Below, piece after piece: positions 46,163 to 55,490 of a stretch of DNA of 64,000 nucleotides. The position numbers were made by a program, and so were the translations under genes. Origin of the DNA: Drosophila pseudoobscura (Eukaryota > Arthropoda > Insecta > Diptera > Drosophilidae); the NCBI RefSeq assembly GCF_009870125.1, contig NC_046680.1, positions 8,370,001 through 8,434,000 on the forward strand. The letters run 5' to 3'. Position 1 is the stretch's first letter. Each line of letters opens with the position of its first letter. A model generated the notes under the pieces. That model made no database searches and was not told the origin of the DNA. It saw only the letters and a program-made list of their open reading frames with translations.

Positions 46163-47721
46163 CTAAGAAAAATAAAAGAACAGTGGTAATTCTTTGATGT
46201 GCGACTACAATCCACTCGAGATCCTACCCCGGCATACTGCAGTCCTGTGAGGGCAATAAACATGCTCAACGTGTCGATGGATTCCCCCTGGGTGTACAGC
46301 TGGGCTGCATCCCTCAGTCCCAGCTCTGTGGGTTGGCCGCTGTGCAGGCTCTTGGGTCCAACGATGCCCAGATTGTCGGAGGCAATCGCGTAAAGCTGCT
46401 TCAGGGTGTAGTACTTGGTTATGGCACTCTCCAGCGTCACATCCTGGCCCTGGAACTCGTCCAGCAGTCCGGCGGTTAGGTAAAGCATGCTCTCCATGGC
46501 ATACACCGAGCACATGGCCCTGGACAGGTGGACGCGGGTCATCTCCAGGTCTCTGTAGAGGTGAACCATTAGTAAGAGTAAGTCGAAGATGAATTCACAT
46601 CCGGCTGGGCTGCTGCTCACTCACTTGATATGCACCCCACACTGGGTGGTGTCCACGCTGAATTGGGTCAGCTCGTTGAGCAGCCGCTTCGCCAGGGAGA
46701 GACCTACGAGGCTGCTGCGCAGTCGGGAAGCACGCACCAGTTTCTCCGAGTGTCGATTGCCGTCATGTGGCAGTCCCACCACTTGATCCTCGCTTATCTG
46801 TACGTTGTCGAAATGAACACGCCGCATCTGGGTCCCGCGACAGCCAATGGTTGGATGCTGCTCGCCCAGCCGAACGCCGGGCTGCTGGGAATCCACCAGG
46901 AAGATGGTAGTACCACGGCCCAAGGATCCGGGAACGTTGGGCTGCTGTGTCTGGGCCAGCACCAGGAACAGTTGCCGTTCGCCGGGAGCACAAACCACAT
47001 AGGCCTTCTCTCCGTTGAGCAGCCACGAGTTGGACCCGGGCGTCAATGTGGCCTGTGTGAAGAAGTAGTCGTCCTCGGGCGGGGCATACTCATAGATGGC
47101 CTCGGTGGCAATCAGCTGTCCACTGCCCAGAGCCGGCAGATAACGCTGCTGCTGCTGTTGGGTGCCCACCTCGCGCAACAGGTCCACAACCACCCGATGA
47201 GCCTGCAATCCCAGGCCTATGCTGGTTTCCGCCGAGTCCGGCTCGCTGGCCATCAAGCTGGCACTCCAGCCATAGCCCCTGCCGTCGTAGTCGGTGGGCA
47301 CGTTCAGACCGTAAAGTCCGAGCTGCTTGAGATTGTCCCCCGACGTCTGCTCTGGCTCCTGCTCCTTGCATTCACTGAAATAGTTCTTGAGTGGCAGCAG
47401 CGCGTTCTGCAGCTGGGACATGTCTTCGCGGGCTATGACCTCCGGATAGGCCAGCAGCTCCTTGTCCACGGCCCCAATGAAGAAGTTCTTCACCAGCGGT
47501 GCACGTGCGGGCAGCTGTTGTTGTTTCTGCTGATCCGCTGCCTCTTGCACGCCGCCCGGTTTTTCGCTGCCACCGGCCGCCGCCGCCTGTCCCCCATCCT
47601 GCCGCTGTGCATCGAGGCTGTGTGTGGTGGCCTTGCTGCCCTTGCCGCGTATCAGTAGTGTCCTTGTTCTATCGTATCTCAGCAATCGCGTGGCCCCAGA
47701 AAACAGTTGGGAACGTATCAT
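45638..47721 (-). CDS. egm: Enigma, divergent mitochondrial acyl-CoA dehydrogenase-like protein, 3 exons
   Basis: Exons 47721-46625, 46552-46228 and 46162-45638 join in frame to 648 residues, close to VLCAD (about 655). The N-terminus (MIRSQLFSGATRLLRYDRTR) is Arg-rich and lacks acids, as in a mitochondrial targeting peptide. Residues about 80-365 cover the N-terminal and middle ACAD domains (GLYGLNVPTDYDGRG; GTQMRRVHFDNVQISEDQVVG). Exon 2 holds the C-terminal helical domain, and exon 3 the extra C-terminal region typical of VLCAD/ACAD9. The flavin loop signature and the Glu-Gly-Thr catalytic loop are not conserved (see findings), so dehydrogenase activity is doubtful. In D. melanogaster enigma affects oxidative stress resistance and lifespan. 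Lies between tou and atos on the same strand. Confidence 0.93.
46228..46552 (-). CDS. egm: egm coding exon 2
   Basis: Begins KDLEMTRVHLSRAMCSVYAM and ends MFIALTGLQYAG, the latter matching the conserved end of the VLCAD catalytic domain. The residues that should hold the catalytic Glu read YTQGES (452-457). Confidence 0.92.
46625..47721 (-). CDS. egm: egm coding exon 1
   Basis: 365 codons plus two bases, from the start ATG (47721-47719) to donor GTGAGT. Includes a Gln/Ala-rich linker (residues 40-72) between the targeting peptide and the ACAD fold. Confidence 0.92.
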
Positions 47722-47822
47722 TCTGGAGAATTAGGTAATATTATTTAGTATTATTAGCGAATTTATAGATAAAAGATACCGTCCGACCCTCAGGAATATA
47801 CCACAATAATCCGTCTCATTTT

Positions 47823-47850
47823 GGAAATATACCGTAAATATACTGACGAA
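47823..47850 (-). promoter_or_regulatory. egm: Core promoter motif 6 upstream of egm
   Basis: Minus strand 47847-47836 reads GTCAGTATATTT, a perfect match to the fly housekeeping core motif 6 (KTYRGTATWTTT). A near-copy ACGGTATATTT follows at 47835-47825. It lies about 115 bases upstream of the start codon, so transcription probably begins between 47.72 and 47.83 kb. Confidence 0.55.
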
Positions 47851-47904
47851 TTCCAGCTGTATTGTACATATTCCTCGTTTTTGATCTTCCGTGGAATATT
47901 ACTA

Positions 47905-48036
47905 ACTAAATAGAACCCTTAGCCCTGCCCACATAATTTTATCCGATTGATGAATCAATTTTCTACTTAACTGGATCATTCTTAATACTTGCTTTTGCTT
48001 GGATTTTGCCTGAAAAAAGATTTTAGCGAAAAAGGT
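47905..48036. repeat. Dispersed repeat, copy B
   Basis: Carries TATTACTAACTAAAT, CACATAATTTTATCCGATT, ATGAATCAATTTTCTA and TTTTAGCGAAAAAGGTC in the same order and orientation as copy A. Lies just upstream of the egm promoter. Confidence 0.6.
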
Positions 48037-48375
48037 CAAACAAAATAAAACGTAATTGCGTAATAAAACGTAAGAGAAAAATCGTTCCTATTGCTCAATT
48101 TTTATATTCCGTTAACAGAAAACCATATCGGTTCATGGCGACTGTCGTTGGAGTCGTCGAAAGGATTACTCCCAAACCGGGAACCGGCTCTGTCGACGTT
48201 GGATGACGTTGCCATGCGTCAACAAATCGGTCCTTTTCAGGACCACCAAAAATTCATAGAGATGGAAATATTTTCATTTATTCAATTTCACATTTGCAAA
48301 GGCTGGAAAGGTTCTTGGTAAATTTGATTATAATTATTAATAATTAAATAATACGGACTACGGTAACTAACAGTA

Positions 48376-48765
48376 ATGTTAACGGCAGGAGATACGGGCG
48401 CTCATGTCTCTTCCGCCATCAATAACGGCGCCGACGATCCAGACGATCCTGATTATGAAGATGTATTAAACATTATAATAGACTAGGTATGTATTTATGG
48501 TATGGGTATATGTATGTATTTAAAACTCTCAGGTGCTGGGTGGAGCCGGACTCCACCAAACAAGTATGAATTTCGCAGGACAGAAACCCCCTCCTGTATA
48601 TAGTGATAGGAGTTGGGTGGCGCCTCCGTATCAGTTGGAGTTTACCTGGCCAGCTCCCATCACTAGAAATCGTCTTCTTCGTCTTCAATATTTAAAAATT
48701 TTTGAAAAATATGATTTTGAGAGAGATGGGGAAGCGACAGATAGTAGCAGACATCGATGTTCTTA
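48376..48765 (+). pseudogene. Possible decayed two-exon gene between egm and atos
   Basis: Plus strand. An ATG at 48376 opens MLTAGDTGAHVSSAINNGAD and an Asp-rich tail, then TAG followed at once by a good donor (GTATGT). A 46-base intron-like segment ends in CTCTCAG, after which a 77-codon frame runs to TAG at 48763 (GLHQTSMNFAGQKPPPVYSD ... LQYLKIFEKYDFERDGE). The two parts look coding but the junction leaves an in-frame stop. It may be a pseudogene, a gene with a different upstream exon, or chance. No family was recognised. Confidence 0.3.
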
Positions 48766-49136
48766 GATCCCACTAGGGGGGTTGAAAATTTTCGGACACA
48801 CTGGAAATATTCAGAAATGTTCAAACAAAAAAAGGTCAAAGCAAGGCTTAAACAAAAAAGGTCAAGCTGTTTTAATGTTGCCAGCAACATAAGCCTTAAG
48901 AAAACGTAAGTAAGTATGGAATGTAGGGACATTGCTGAGCTGAAAAGGGACATTGTGGCGAGGAAAAATCCCATCAGAGAAAATACCAAAAAAGTCCCAC
49001 CAAACTTGAGCGCCAAATATAAATTGTTTGAATGTGAACGCGCGTCAAGAATTTAGATGCAATCCATTGGAATAAATGATGCACGGAAGCACGATTTGAA
49101 ACAGCCTCATTAACAATATAGCGTCTCGTATGATGC

Positions 49137-49236
49137 CCACATAATTTTATCCGATTACTGAATCAATTTTCTAGTTTGACCAGCTAATTTTAGGAATTCC
49201 CTTTTGTTGATTGTGTCTAAAACAAGGCTCAAAAGC
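49137..49236. repeat. Dispersed repeat, copy C
   Basis: Carries CCACATAATTTTATCCGATT, TGAATCAATTTTCTAG, GCTAATTTTAGGAAT and TTGTGTCTAAAACAAGG. Most similar to B at its left end and to A at its right end. Identity of the element is unknown. Confidence 0.6.
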
Positions 49237-49470
49237 ATTCACTTTTTTCCTGCTTTAGCTATAAACAGTTTAAAAACTGGTTCGAAGGAACGAACTTAAT
49301 TGCACGATGTTTACCCAACACTGGCCCACTGGTGTTGGTGAAATTACAACTGCACTGAAGCTGCTTGCTACAAAACTCTTCTTACTGGACTTGACTTAAA
49401 TTTGAATTTGAATTCGAATATTTCGAAAAAATCCAATTATTAATTAGTTTGAATTAAAAACACAAATCCC

Positions 49471-50956
49471 TTTATTGAATCATTGTATATTGGTGTTATT
49501 GTTACACATATAATTGCTATTGACAGCGCACATTAAGCTCTCTACTTAAAACAAATGAAACAAACTATGATTTCGATATCCAACCAACGAATCCAATCCG
49601 CATTCGCATTGACTTTGATTGCTTTTTATTGTTTCGCTTGTTAGTAATCGTATATAGTTTAATTGCTCATACCACCTACATAGATTGCAATTGCTTGTTT
49701 TGTTAATAGCTGTAAGTAAGTATACATCAATTATAGTTGTAGTTATAGTCAGGTATCAATGGAAAATAGAATAAGAACTGTCGTGAAGACTTTCAACACA
49801 TATCCGTACCACATTATATATAGTTTTTTTTTATTGAAGTATACAGTGGGTGCATCCATAAGCACTTGTTGCATATTTGAAAACAAAAAAAACAGTGAAA
49901 ACTAATTAAAGGAGACACAACTGCAAACAACCCAAAAACTACCATATGGTAATTTGTCAATTGTATTTAACTAAAGAAAAACCCTATTAGAAATATACCC
50001 CGCGCTCATGCGGCTCATATCGTATCACAGGCACGCTTAATAGACACAAAATTCGGAACGGAACAGACTCAAACAAACTTGCACTCAAAAATACGTTTAG
50101 AATTTGATTGCCTCTCGATCGACGCACTGCACTGCGGAGAAGGCGGGCAGTGCGTCGTCTTTTAGGCTGATTAAAAACACACACTAAACACTAACAACAA
50201 CGATCGATATGAGCGCATCCCAATACCACTTTCACATCATCCTCTCATCCCATCATCACATCATCCCTTCCATCCATCAATTCAATGCACTAAAATTCTA
50301 GCTTTCTACTCGATAAATTGCATTTAAAATTGTTTAGATTAGATGACCGCTACACGACGATTATACATACATATATATGATATATAAATATATATACTCG
50401 TATATTTATATGTTATATTCCTCTATGCACAGGGCATACTCTCTCCTCCAGTATTGCTAGGTGTCTCCGTCTCTGCCCGATTGCAGCCGGAGACACAGTG
50501 TGTATCCGTTAAGAAGGATCAAAACCCAGTTTAGTGGCTTTTATCTGGCTTTTCGATTTTCGATTGCTTTTAAATATTCAACTTGTTCAACATTTTTACA
50601 ACGCAATGTTTTCTCCACACATTTTCAAAAAATTCAAAACTAAACTAGAACAAAACGAACTTTCCACGTAATGGGAAATAGTGGGGAAAATTTGCAAAAA
50701 AAAGTAAATTAATTTAGGTTGATTAAAGAATAACTAATAAAGCGATTGGTGTTTCACATAGGAATTTCTTTCGATTCCTGTTCTCTCCCCCCCTTTCTTC
50801 GTTCCTTCCTTCTTTCCGTCCGTCCATCTGCTTTCCAAGGGACTACTACAATTGATATTTTGGATATTGCTGGAAGCGGTGCCAGAGCTGGGCGTGGAGC
50901 TGCAGGCAAAGGCGGCGTATGAGCTGGTAGGTGCCGCCCAAGGCCTTTAGCAACTA
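49471..50956 (-). other. atos: Probable atos 3' UTR
   Basis: AT-rich, non-coding except for the first 105 bases after the stop (see findings). Minus-strand AATAAA signals are at 49830-49835, 49625-49630 and 49471-49476, allowing 3' UTRs of about 1.1 to 1.5 kb. No intervening gene is seen. Confidence 0.45.
49830..49835 (-). terminator. atos: Candidate poly(A) signal AATAAA for atos
   Basis: First canonical AATAAA downstream of the atos stop codon on the minus strand. Two further copies follow. Confidence 0.3.
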
Positions 50957-51152
50957 CTAAATCTTGCCGGCGCTTTCCTGCCGCGCACTGTAGCGCGGCT
51001 CTGTGGGCGTCAGGGTGTCGGTGACGAGCTCATTGGGTGCCTCCAGCACGCCCTTGGCGTGGGCAGCGGCCGTGTCGCAGTCGGTGCGCCGTGAGATCAA
51101 TAAACGGATGTCCGTGTGCAGCGAGAGGCGTCCCGAGCGGGATGTCTGGAAC
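50957..51152 (-). CDS. atos: atos coding exon 6 and stop
   Basis: Encodes FQTSRSGRLSLHTDIRLLIS to PRYSARQESAGKI, the family's C-terminal end. Terminates with tandem TAG TAG (50959-50954). Confidence 0.93.
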
Positions 51153-54100
51153 CTGTTTGCGAGGGCAAAAGAGGTTGTGTTTAGAGAATCAGATATATCC
51201 GGAGAACTTGTCACTTATCCAATCCTACCTCAGGTGTATGGAGTAGCGCAGGCGCTTCATCTGCTCAGCTGTTATGAAGTGTCCCAATTTGCTGGTGGTG
51301 GTACTCGTGGTGCTGCCTGTGGGACTGCGGGGAATCGGTGGCTGCTGCTGGTGCACTTCCTCCTGCGGCTGCTGCTGGCCATTGCACGCGGGCGGGCACT
51401 CCTCGGCCAGTATCCGCTGACGGATGAAGGTCCGATGCAGGGGCGGCATATCCCGCATATCATATGGTATCACAAACATCCTCACTACCGTTCCCATCGG
51501 ATTCAAGAGCGTGGCCTGCACCGTGCCCGTCCTGGGTACAGAGTAACCCTTGCGTGGCAAGCGAATCTCGCACTGAAAAGGGGATAGTTCAGATTGTTGA
51601 GATCCAGCTTCCAGATGCACTTCCACGTGGATTACTCACCAGGTAGGGGGTGCTCAGGGTCTCGCCATGCAGCTCGTAAAAGTAGGAGACAGCCGGGATG
51701 GTCAATTGGGTGGGACAGAAACCGCCGGAGGCTCCTAGCTGCAGCTTGAATCCCATCACCTCGATCTTGGGCATCAGACGCTTTTGCAACAGCGACTCCT
51801 CCAGGTTGCCCAGCAGCGGACGGCCCGCAAACTGCGTGGCCAGTCGCGCCAGGCTCTTGAGCGGTGATCCCGCTGGGCTGCACATGCCCGACTCCAGATC
51901 CTCGTCGGACAGTTGCTCGTCGGATCCCAGGGAGCTGCGGTCCGAGCGATCGCTCAGGTGGCGGGAGCGTCGCTTGTAGAAGGCCGCCGCCTGCTTGGCA
52001 AACCGCGGCGACACCGACAGCGATGCATTGGGGAGCGTGGGGGCCGAGAAGGACTTCTGCACGGTCAGATTTCCCGCTTCCGGGGTGATTAGCTGTGAGT
52101 GGGCGTGGCTCAGGGCCGCCAAATCGAAAGAGAAGGCTGGACTGCTCTGGCCACATCCGGCACCTCCTCGACTCCCGGATCCAATGGCTATCGGAGCCGA
52201 GCTGCAGAAGATTGTCGTCAGATTCACCTTGGGCAGGGGCTTGCGCATCAGTGGCGAGGATGTCGGTGGCGGTGTCTCGCTATCCGCCGCCAATCCGCTG
52301 CAGTTGAGACGCAGCTGGCTGGGCTTCGGCGACGGACGTCCCAACGACGGGGCGCCCGACTGCGGCGTGAGGGGCAGATGACTAATGGGCGTCTTGAACT
52401 GCACCACAATGTGCTCGGCCACGCCTGGCGGCGGGGTCTTGCAGCGATCTGTGGACTGTGGATTGAGCAGGGAGCAGCGCTCGATGTTCGGCGACAGTTT
52501 GGTGCACGTCACCTGTGGGATTGGCATTGGAATCAATCACTGGAATCAATCTCTAAGCAAAACTAGCTTGGGCTTACCTGTGCCGCATCTCGTTCTGCCT
52601 CTGCCTCTGGCTCTGGCTCCTGTTCCATTCGGGTGTAGCCATTGCTGCGGCCTCCATTTGCATGCCCCCGGCCGTTGGCAAAGTTGTGCTGCGTCTTCTG
52701 TCGCTTGCACACCTGACATCCGCTGGCAGGCACCGCCTTGGGCTGGTTGTTGTTCTGTCCTCCATTGAGATCATGTCTTGCCGCCTGGTGGGGCTTTCGG
52801 TTTCGGTTCTTTGGGGTGCGCTGTATGGCCTGAAGGAGGAGCTCGGCCTTGTTCCGTGGCGTGCCCACAATGAGATCACTGCTGCTCAGGCTGCAGCTGG
52901 ACGTGTCCTCAATCTCCGAGGCCGTCGTATCGTCATCGTTCTCATCCCTCTCCCCCTCCCCGGCTGTGCAGTTCAAGCAGAGCAGCGTCTTCTCGCTCCC
53001 GCACAGCTGGCAGCTGCTCAGGGAGGTCTGGGTCCCAGTGGATATCATAGCTATGCGGCGTGGGTGTGGATGCGACAGGGTCATTACCATGACCTGCTGC
53101 TGCGACTGCGATTGGGAGTGGGATTGGGATTGGGAACCCGACTGTGTAGTCGTCTCCTCACCCTCCTCCATGGGTTCTTCCACCTGCAGGCGCTCGGTCG
53201 ATGATTTCTGGTCTCGTTTCTTGTCCCGTCGCTGCATCCGCTTGCGGTACTTCTGCAGCTGGCGCTCCCTGTGGCTCACACTCCCAAACTCTCCCGATCC
53301 AACGTCGAGTTCATCGCCCGAAGGCACCACCAGCTGCTTGCCATTATTATCACAGTTGGAGCTGGATGTCAGCGTCGTCGTCGTTGGCGTTGTTGGTGTT
53401 GCTGGTGTTGCAGGTGTTGTCGTTGGCGTTGGCGAACTGCTCATCGCAGTGGTGCGTGCCCCCAGGCCCGTGGGTGAAGCCGCATGAAAGCCCCCGCCAC
53501 CTGTGGGAGTGCTGGCTGGCTGCGTCGGCGGACGCAGAGATCGCGTTGGTAGTGTCGGCAACGGCAGGGGCAGGGGCGGGGGCTCTATGTGCGGCAGGCC
53601 ACCATTGATCCGGGGCAGACTCTTCACGCACACGGACACGCTGAAGCTCTCCGAGATGTTCACGTTGGGAAAATTGTGCACTAAAGCCTTGGCACTGAAG
53701 CCGCTCTCATCCAGGTACTGGCTGCCACAGCCATTGGTCGACAGCACGGGATTATGCTGCCTGATTCTGTAGAAGATGTTGAGACGTGGCCGACGCGACC
53801 CATGGGAGCCACAGCCGCTGCCAGCCAGATCACCTGCGCTGTGGCTGGCAAATACAACGCGTCCGCTGTCGTAGACAGAGGGATCACACTTGCGCAGCAG
53901 GTCGCACCAGGCCACGATCTGGGAGAAGTACAGCTGGCTGCGTATGGCACTGCACAGCGAGGGCAGGGTCATCGTGGGAGGCGGCACTCTATCGGAAGAG
54001 AGAGAGATTAGTGGGGGCTGGACAGATGGATGATCTACTCACTTCTCCTTGCCGCTGATGATCCACTGCTCAAGCAGCAGCTTGTGGCTGACTGGACCCA

Positions 54101-55381
54101 GGTATACCTCAATGCAAACGGGATCACGGCGGGCCAGAATGGCCTCCATCTTCATGCAGTGCGCACGCCAACGATTACACTGAAAGCGAGTGGCAGGAGG
54201 AGTGTCAGTGGAAAGTCTCGAGGAGTAGAGGGGAGTCTCCGAGTACTTACGGTCATATTTAGGTAGGACATATCACAGATGTGCTCCTCAGATTCGGCTG
54301 TGGCCTCGCCCTTGGCCAGACCCATCTTCCTGAGGAACTGATCACAGTGTGGCCCGTGCTTGGGCCTGGTGGTGGTTGTGGTGGCAGAGCTGCTTGCTCC
54401 GCTGCTGGCAGTGGCACTGGCAGTGTTGGTATTGATCGTGTTGTTGCTATTGCCTGCGCCTGCTCCTGCTCCTGCTCCCAGTGATCCTGATGCTGTCCAA
54501 CCAAAGGTCAGACTCAGGTTACGCGTCTCTGATGGAGAGGTCTGGGCTATGGGCATGGCTGGGCCGCCTCTAAGGCAGGTGGTGGCCAGTGACTGCAGCG
54601 AGTGCAATATGTTGTCCGAGGAGTTGGAGCCGGGGGAGCTGGCGGCACTGGAATTGTTTGTACCAGCTCCTCCTCCTCCACCACCTACTCCTACATTGCC
54701 CATGCCCATCCCCATTCCCATTCCCATGCCCAATCCTCCAGCTCGATTCAGCATCACTCGACGAACTATTTCGTAGTCTCCATGATCCCCAGTGTTGAGA
54801 TCATTGATGGCCAGGGACACCAGCTCTGGCTCGGCACTCATGCTCTGCGCTGCCGGCGATATTTGTCGCAGCTGGCAGAGCTTCTGCGTCCAACGTTGGT
54901 GCGTCGTCGTAGTGCTGGTCGGTGTCCCAGCTCCCCCTCCCCCTCCTGCTCCGCCTCCGCCACCTGCCCCGTTGCCATGGGGAGAGCGTGGAGTGCTGGC
55001 GCCTGCATAGGGATTCGTTGTTATATTAATGGCCGCCCGGGAAGTGGAGGGTCGCGGCGAAAGTCGACCCCCACTGACTGGTGCTGCACCTCCCCCCACT
55101 ACAATGCCTCCGCCTGCGCCTCCACCTGCTAGCGCCAGCGGCTGGTACTCGTCATCCGCAATGGGTCTGCCCTCGAGAATCAGCGACGCCAGTCCCAACA
55201 CAATGGAGCTGTAGTTGTTCTGTGCCGCTGTCGCTGCTGCTGCAGATGGTGATGCAGACGCTCCTCCCCCGACGCCACCTGCGGTAGCAGTGCCTGCCGC
55301 CGAGACCAGGGAGGAAGCAACAGCTCCGTTCTGGGCCAGGCTGGCGGGCGGCGGGGAATTGGTGACGCTGGTGGGTATCAT
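50957..55381 (-). CDS. atos: Atossa (CG9005 / FAM214 family) nuclear regulator, 6 coding exons
   Basis: Exons 55381-54251, 54179-54043, 53988-52578, 52512-51640, 51572-51229 (first base uncertain by one) and 51152-50957 join in frame to 1,363 residues. The start ATG at 55381 is the first in frame after a TAG eleven codons earlier. The first ~890 residues are mostly low complexity (Gly, Ser, Thr, Gln), with two unique parts: YSSIVLGLASLILEGRPIAD and the Cys/Trp-rich stretch from CNRWRAHCMK onward. The C-terminus is diagnostic: NLEESLLQKR, GASGGFCPTQ, RKGYSVPRTGTVQATLLNPM, IPYDMRDMPP, IHLRFQTSRSGRLSLHTDIR match vertebrate ATOSA/ATOSB. In flies Atossa is a macrophage nuclear factor that raises Porthos and metabolic enzymes to drive mitochondrial output and tissue invasion. 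Confidence 0.93.
51229..51572 (-). CDS. atos: atos coding exon 5, core of the Atos domain
   Basis: Encodes CEIRLPRKGYSVPRTGTVQA and VVRMFVIPYDMRDMPPLHRT, highly similar to the vertebrate family, with a fly-specific Gln/Pro/Thr insert before MKRLRYSIHL. Confidence 0.92.
51640..52512 (-). CDS. atos: atos coding exon 4, start of the Atos domain
   Basis: Ser/Pro-rich, including SFSAPTLPNASLSVSPRF and an acidic SDEQLSDEDLESG motif. The Atos-like domain begins with LGNLEESLLQKR and GASGGFCPTQLTIPAVSYFY. Confidence 0.92.
52578..53988 (-). CDS. atos: atos coding exon 3
   Basis: Starts with a conserved-looking block (TMTLPSLCSAIRSQLYFSQI, FYRIRQH, NVNISESFSVSVCVKSLPRI), then low-complexity Pro/Thr/Gln-rich sequence with a CxxC pair motif (CQLCGSEKTLLCLNC). 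Donor GTAAGC. Confidence 0.9.
54043..54179 (-). CDS. atos: atos coding exon 2
   Basis: Encodes CNRWRAHCMKMEAILARRDP and VCIEVYLGPVSHKLLLEQWI, a compact unique segment likely to be a folded, conserved part of the N-terminal half. Confidence 0.9.
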
Positions 55382-55490
55382 GGTCGGGTGTCCTTCTTGA
55401 TGTCCTTGCTGCACTGCCTACTGCTGCCTCTGCTGCAGCTTCAGCCTCGGCTGCTGCTACTGCTTGAGTTGTTCTTGCACCGGAAGTACA
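54251..55490 (-). CDS. atos: atos exon with start codon (coding part 55381-54251)
   Basis: Acceptor TTTCTTTCAG ends at 55491. 109 bases of 5' UTR precede the ATG. Encodes 377 residues rich in Gly/Ala/Ser, including a Met-Gly run (about 54688-54735) like the one in tou. Donor GTAAGT. Confidence 0.85.

Noticed and set aside
46630..47658. 342-codon plus-strand frame antisense to egm
   Set aside because: Shadow of the GC-rich egm exon in the opposite strand; the minus strand gives a clear ACAD-like protein with matching splice sites.
48663..49016. 117-codon minus-strand hydrophobic frame between egm and atos
   Set aside because: Overlaps the plus-strand exon-like frame and AT-rich repeat; its Phe/Leu content follows from A-rich plus-strand DNA.
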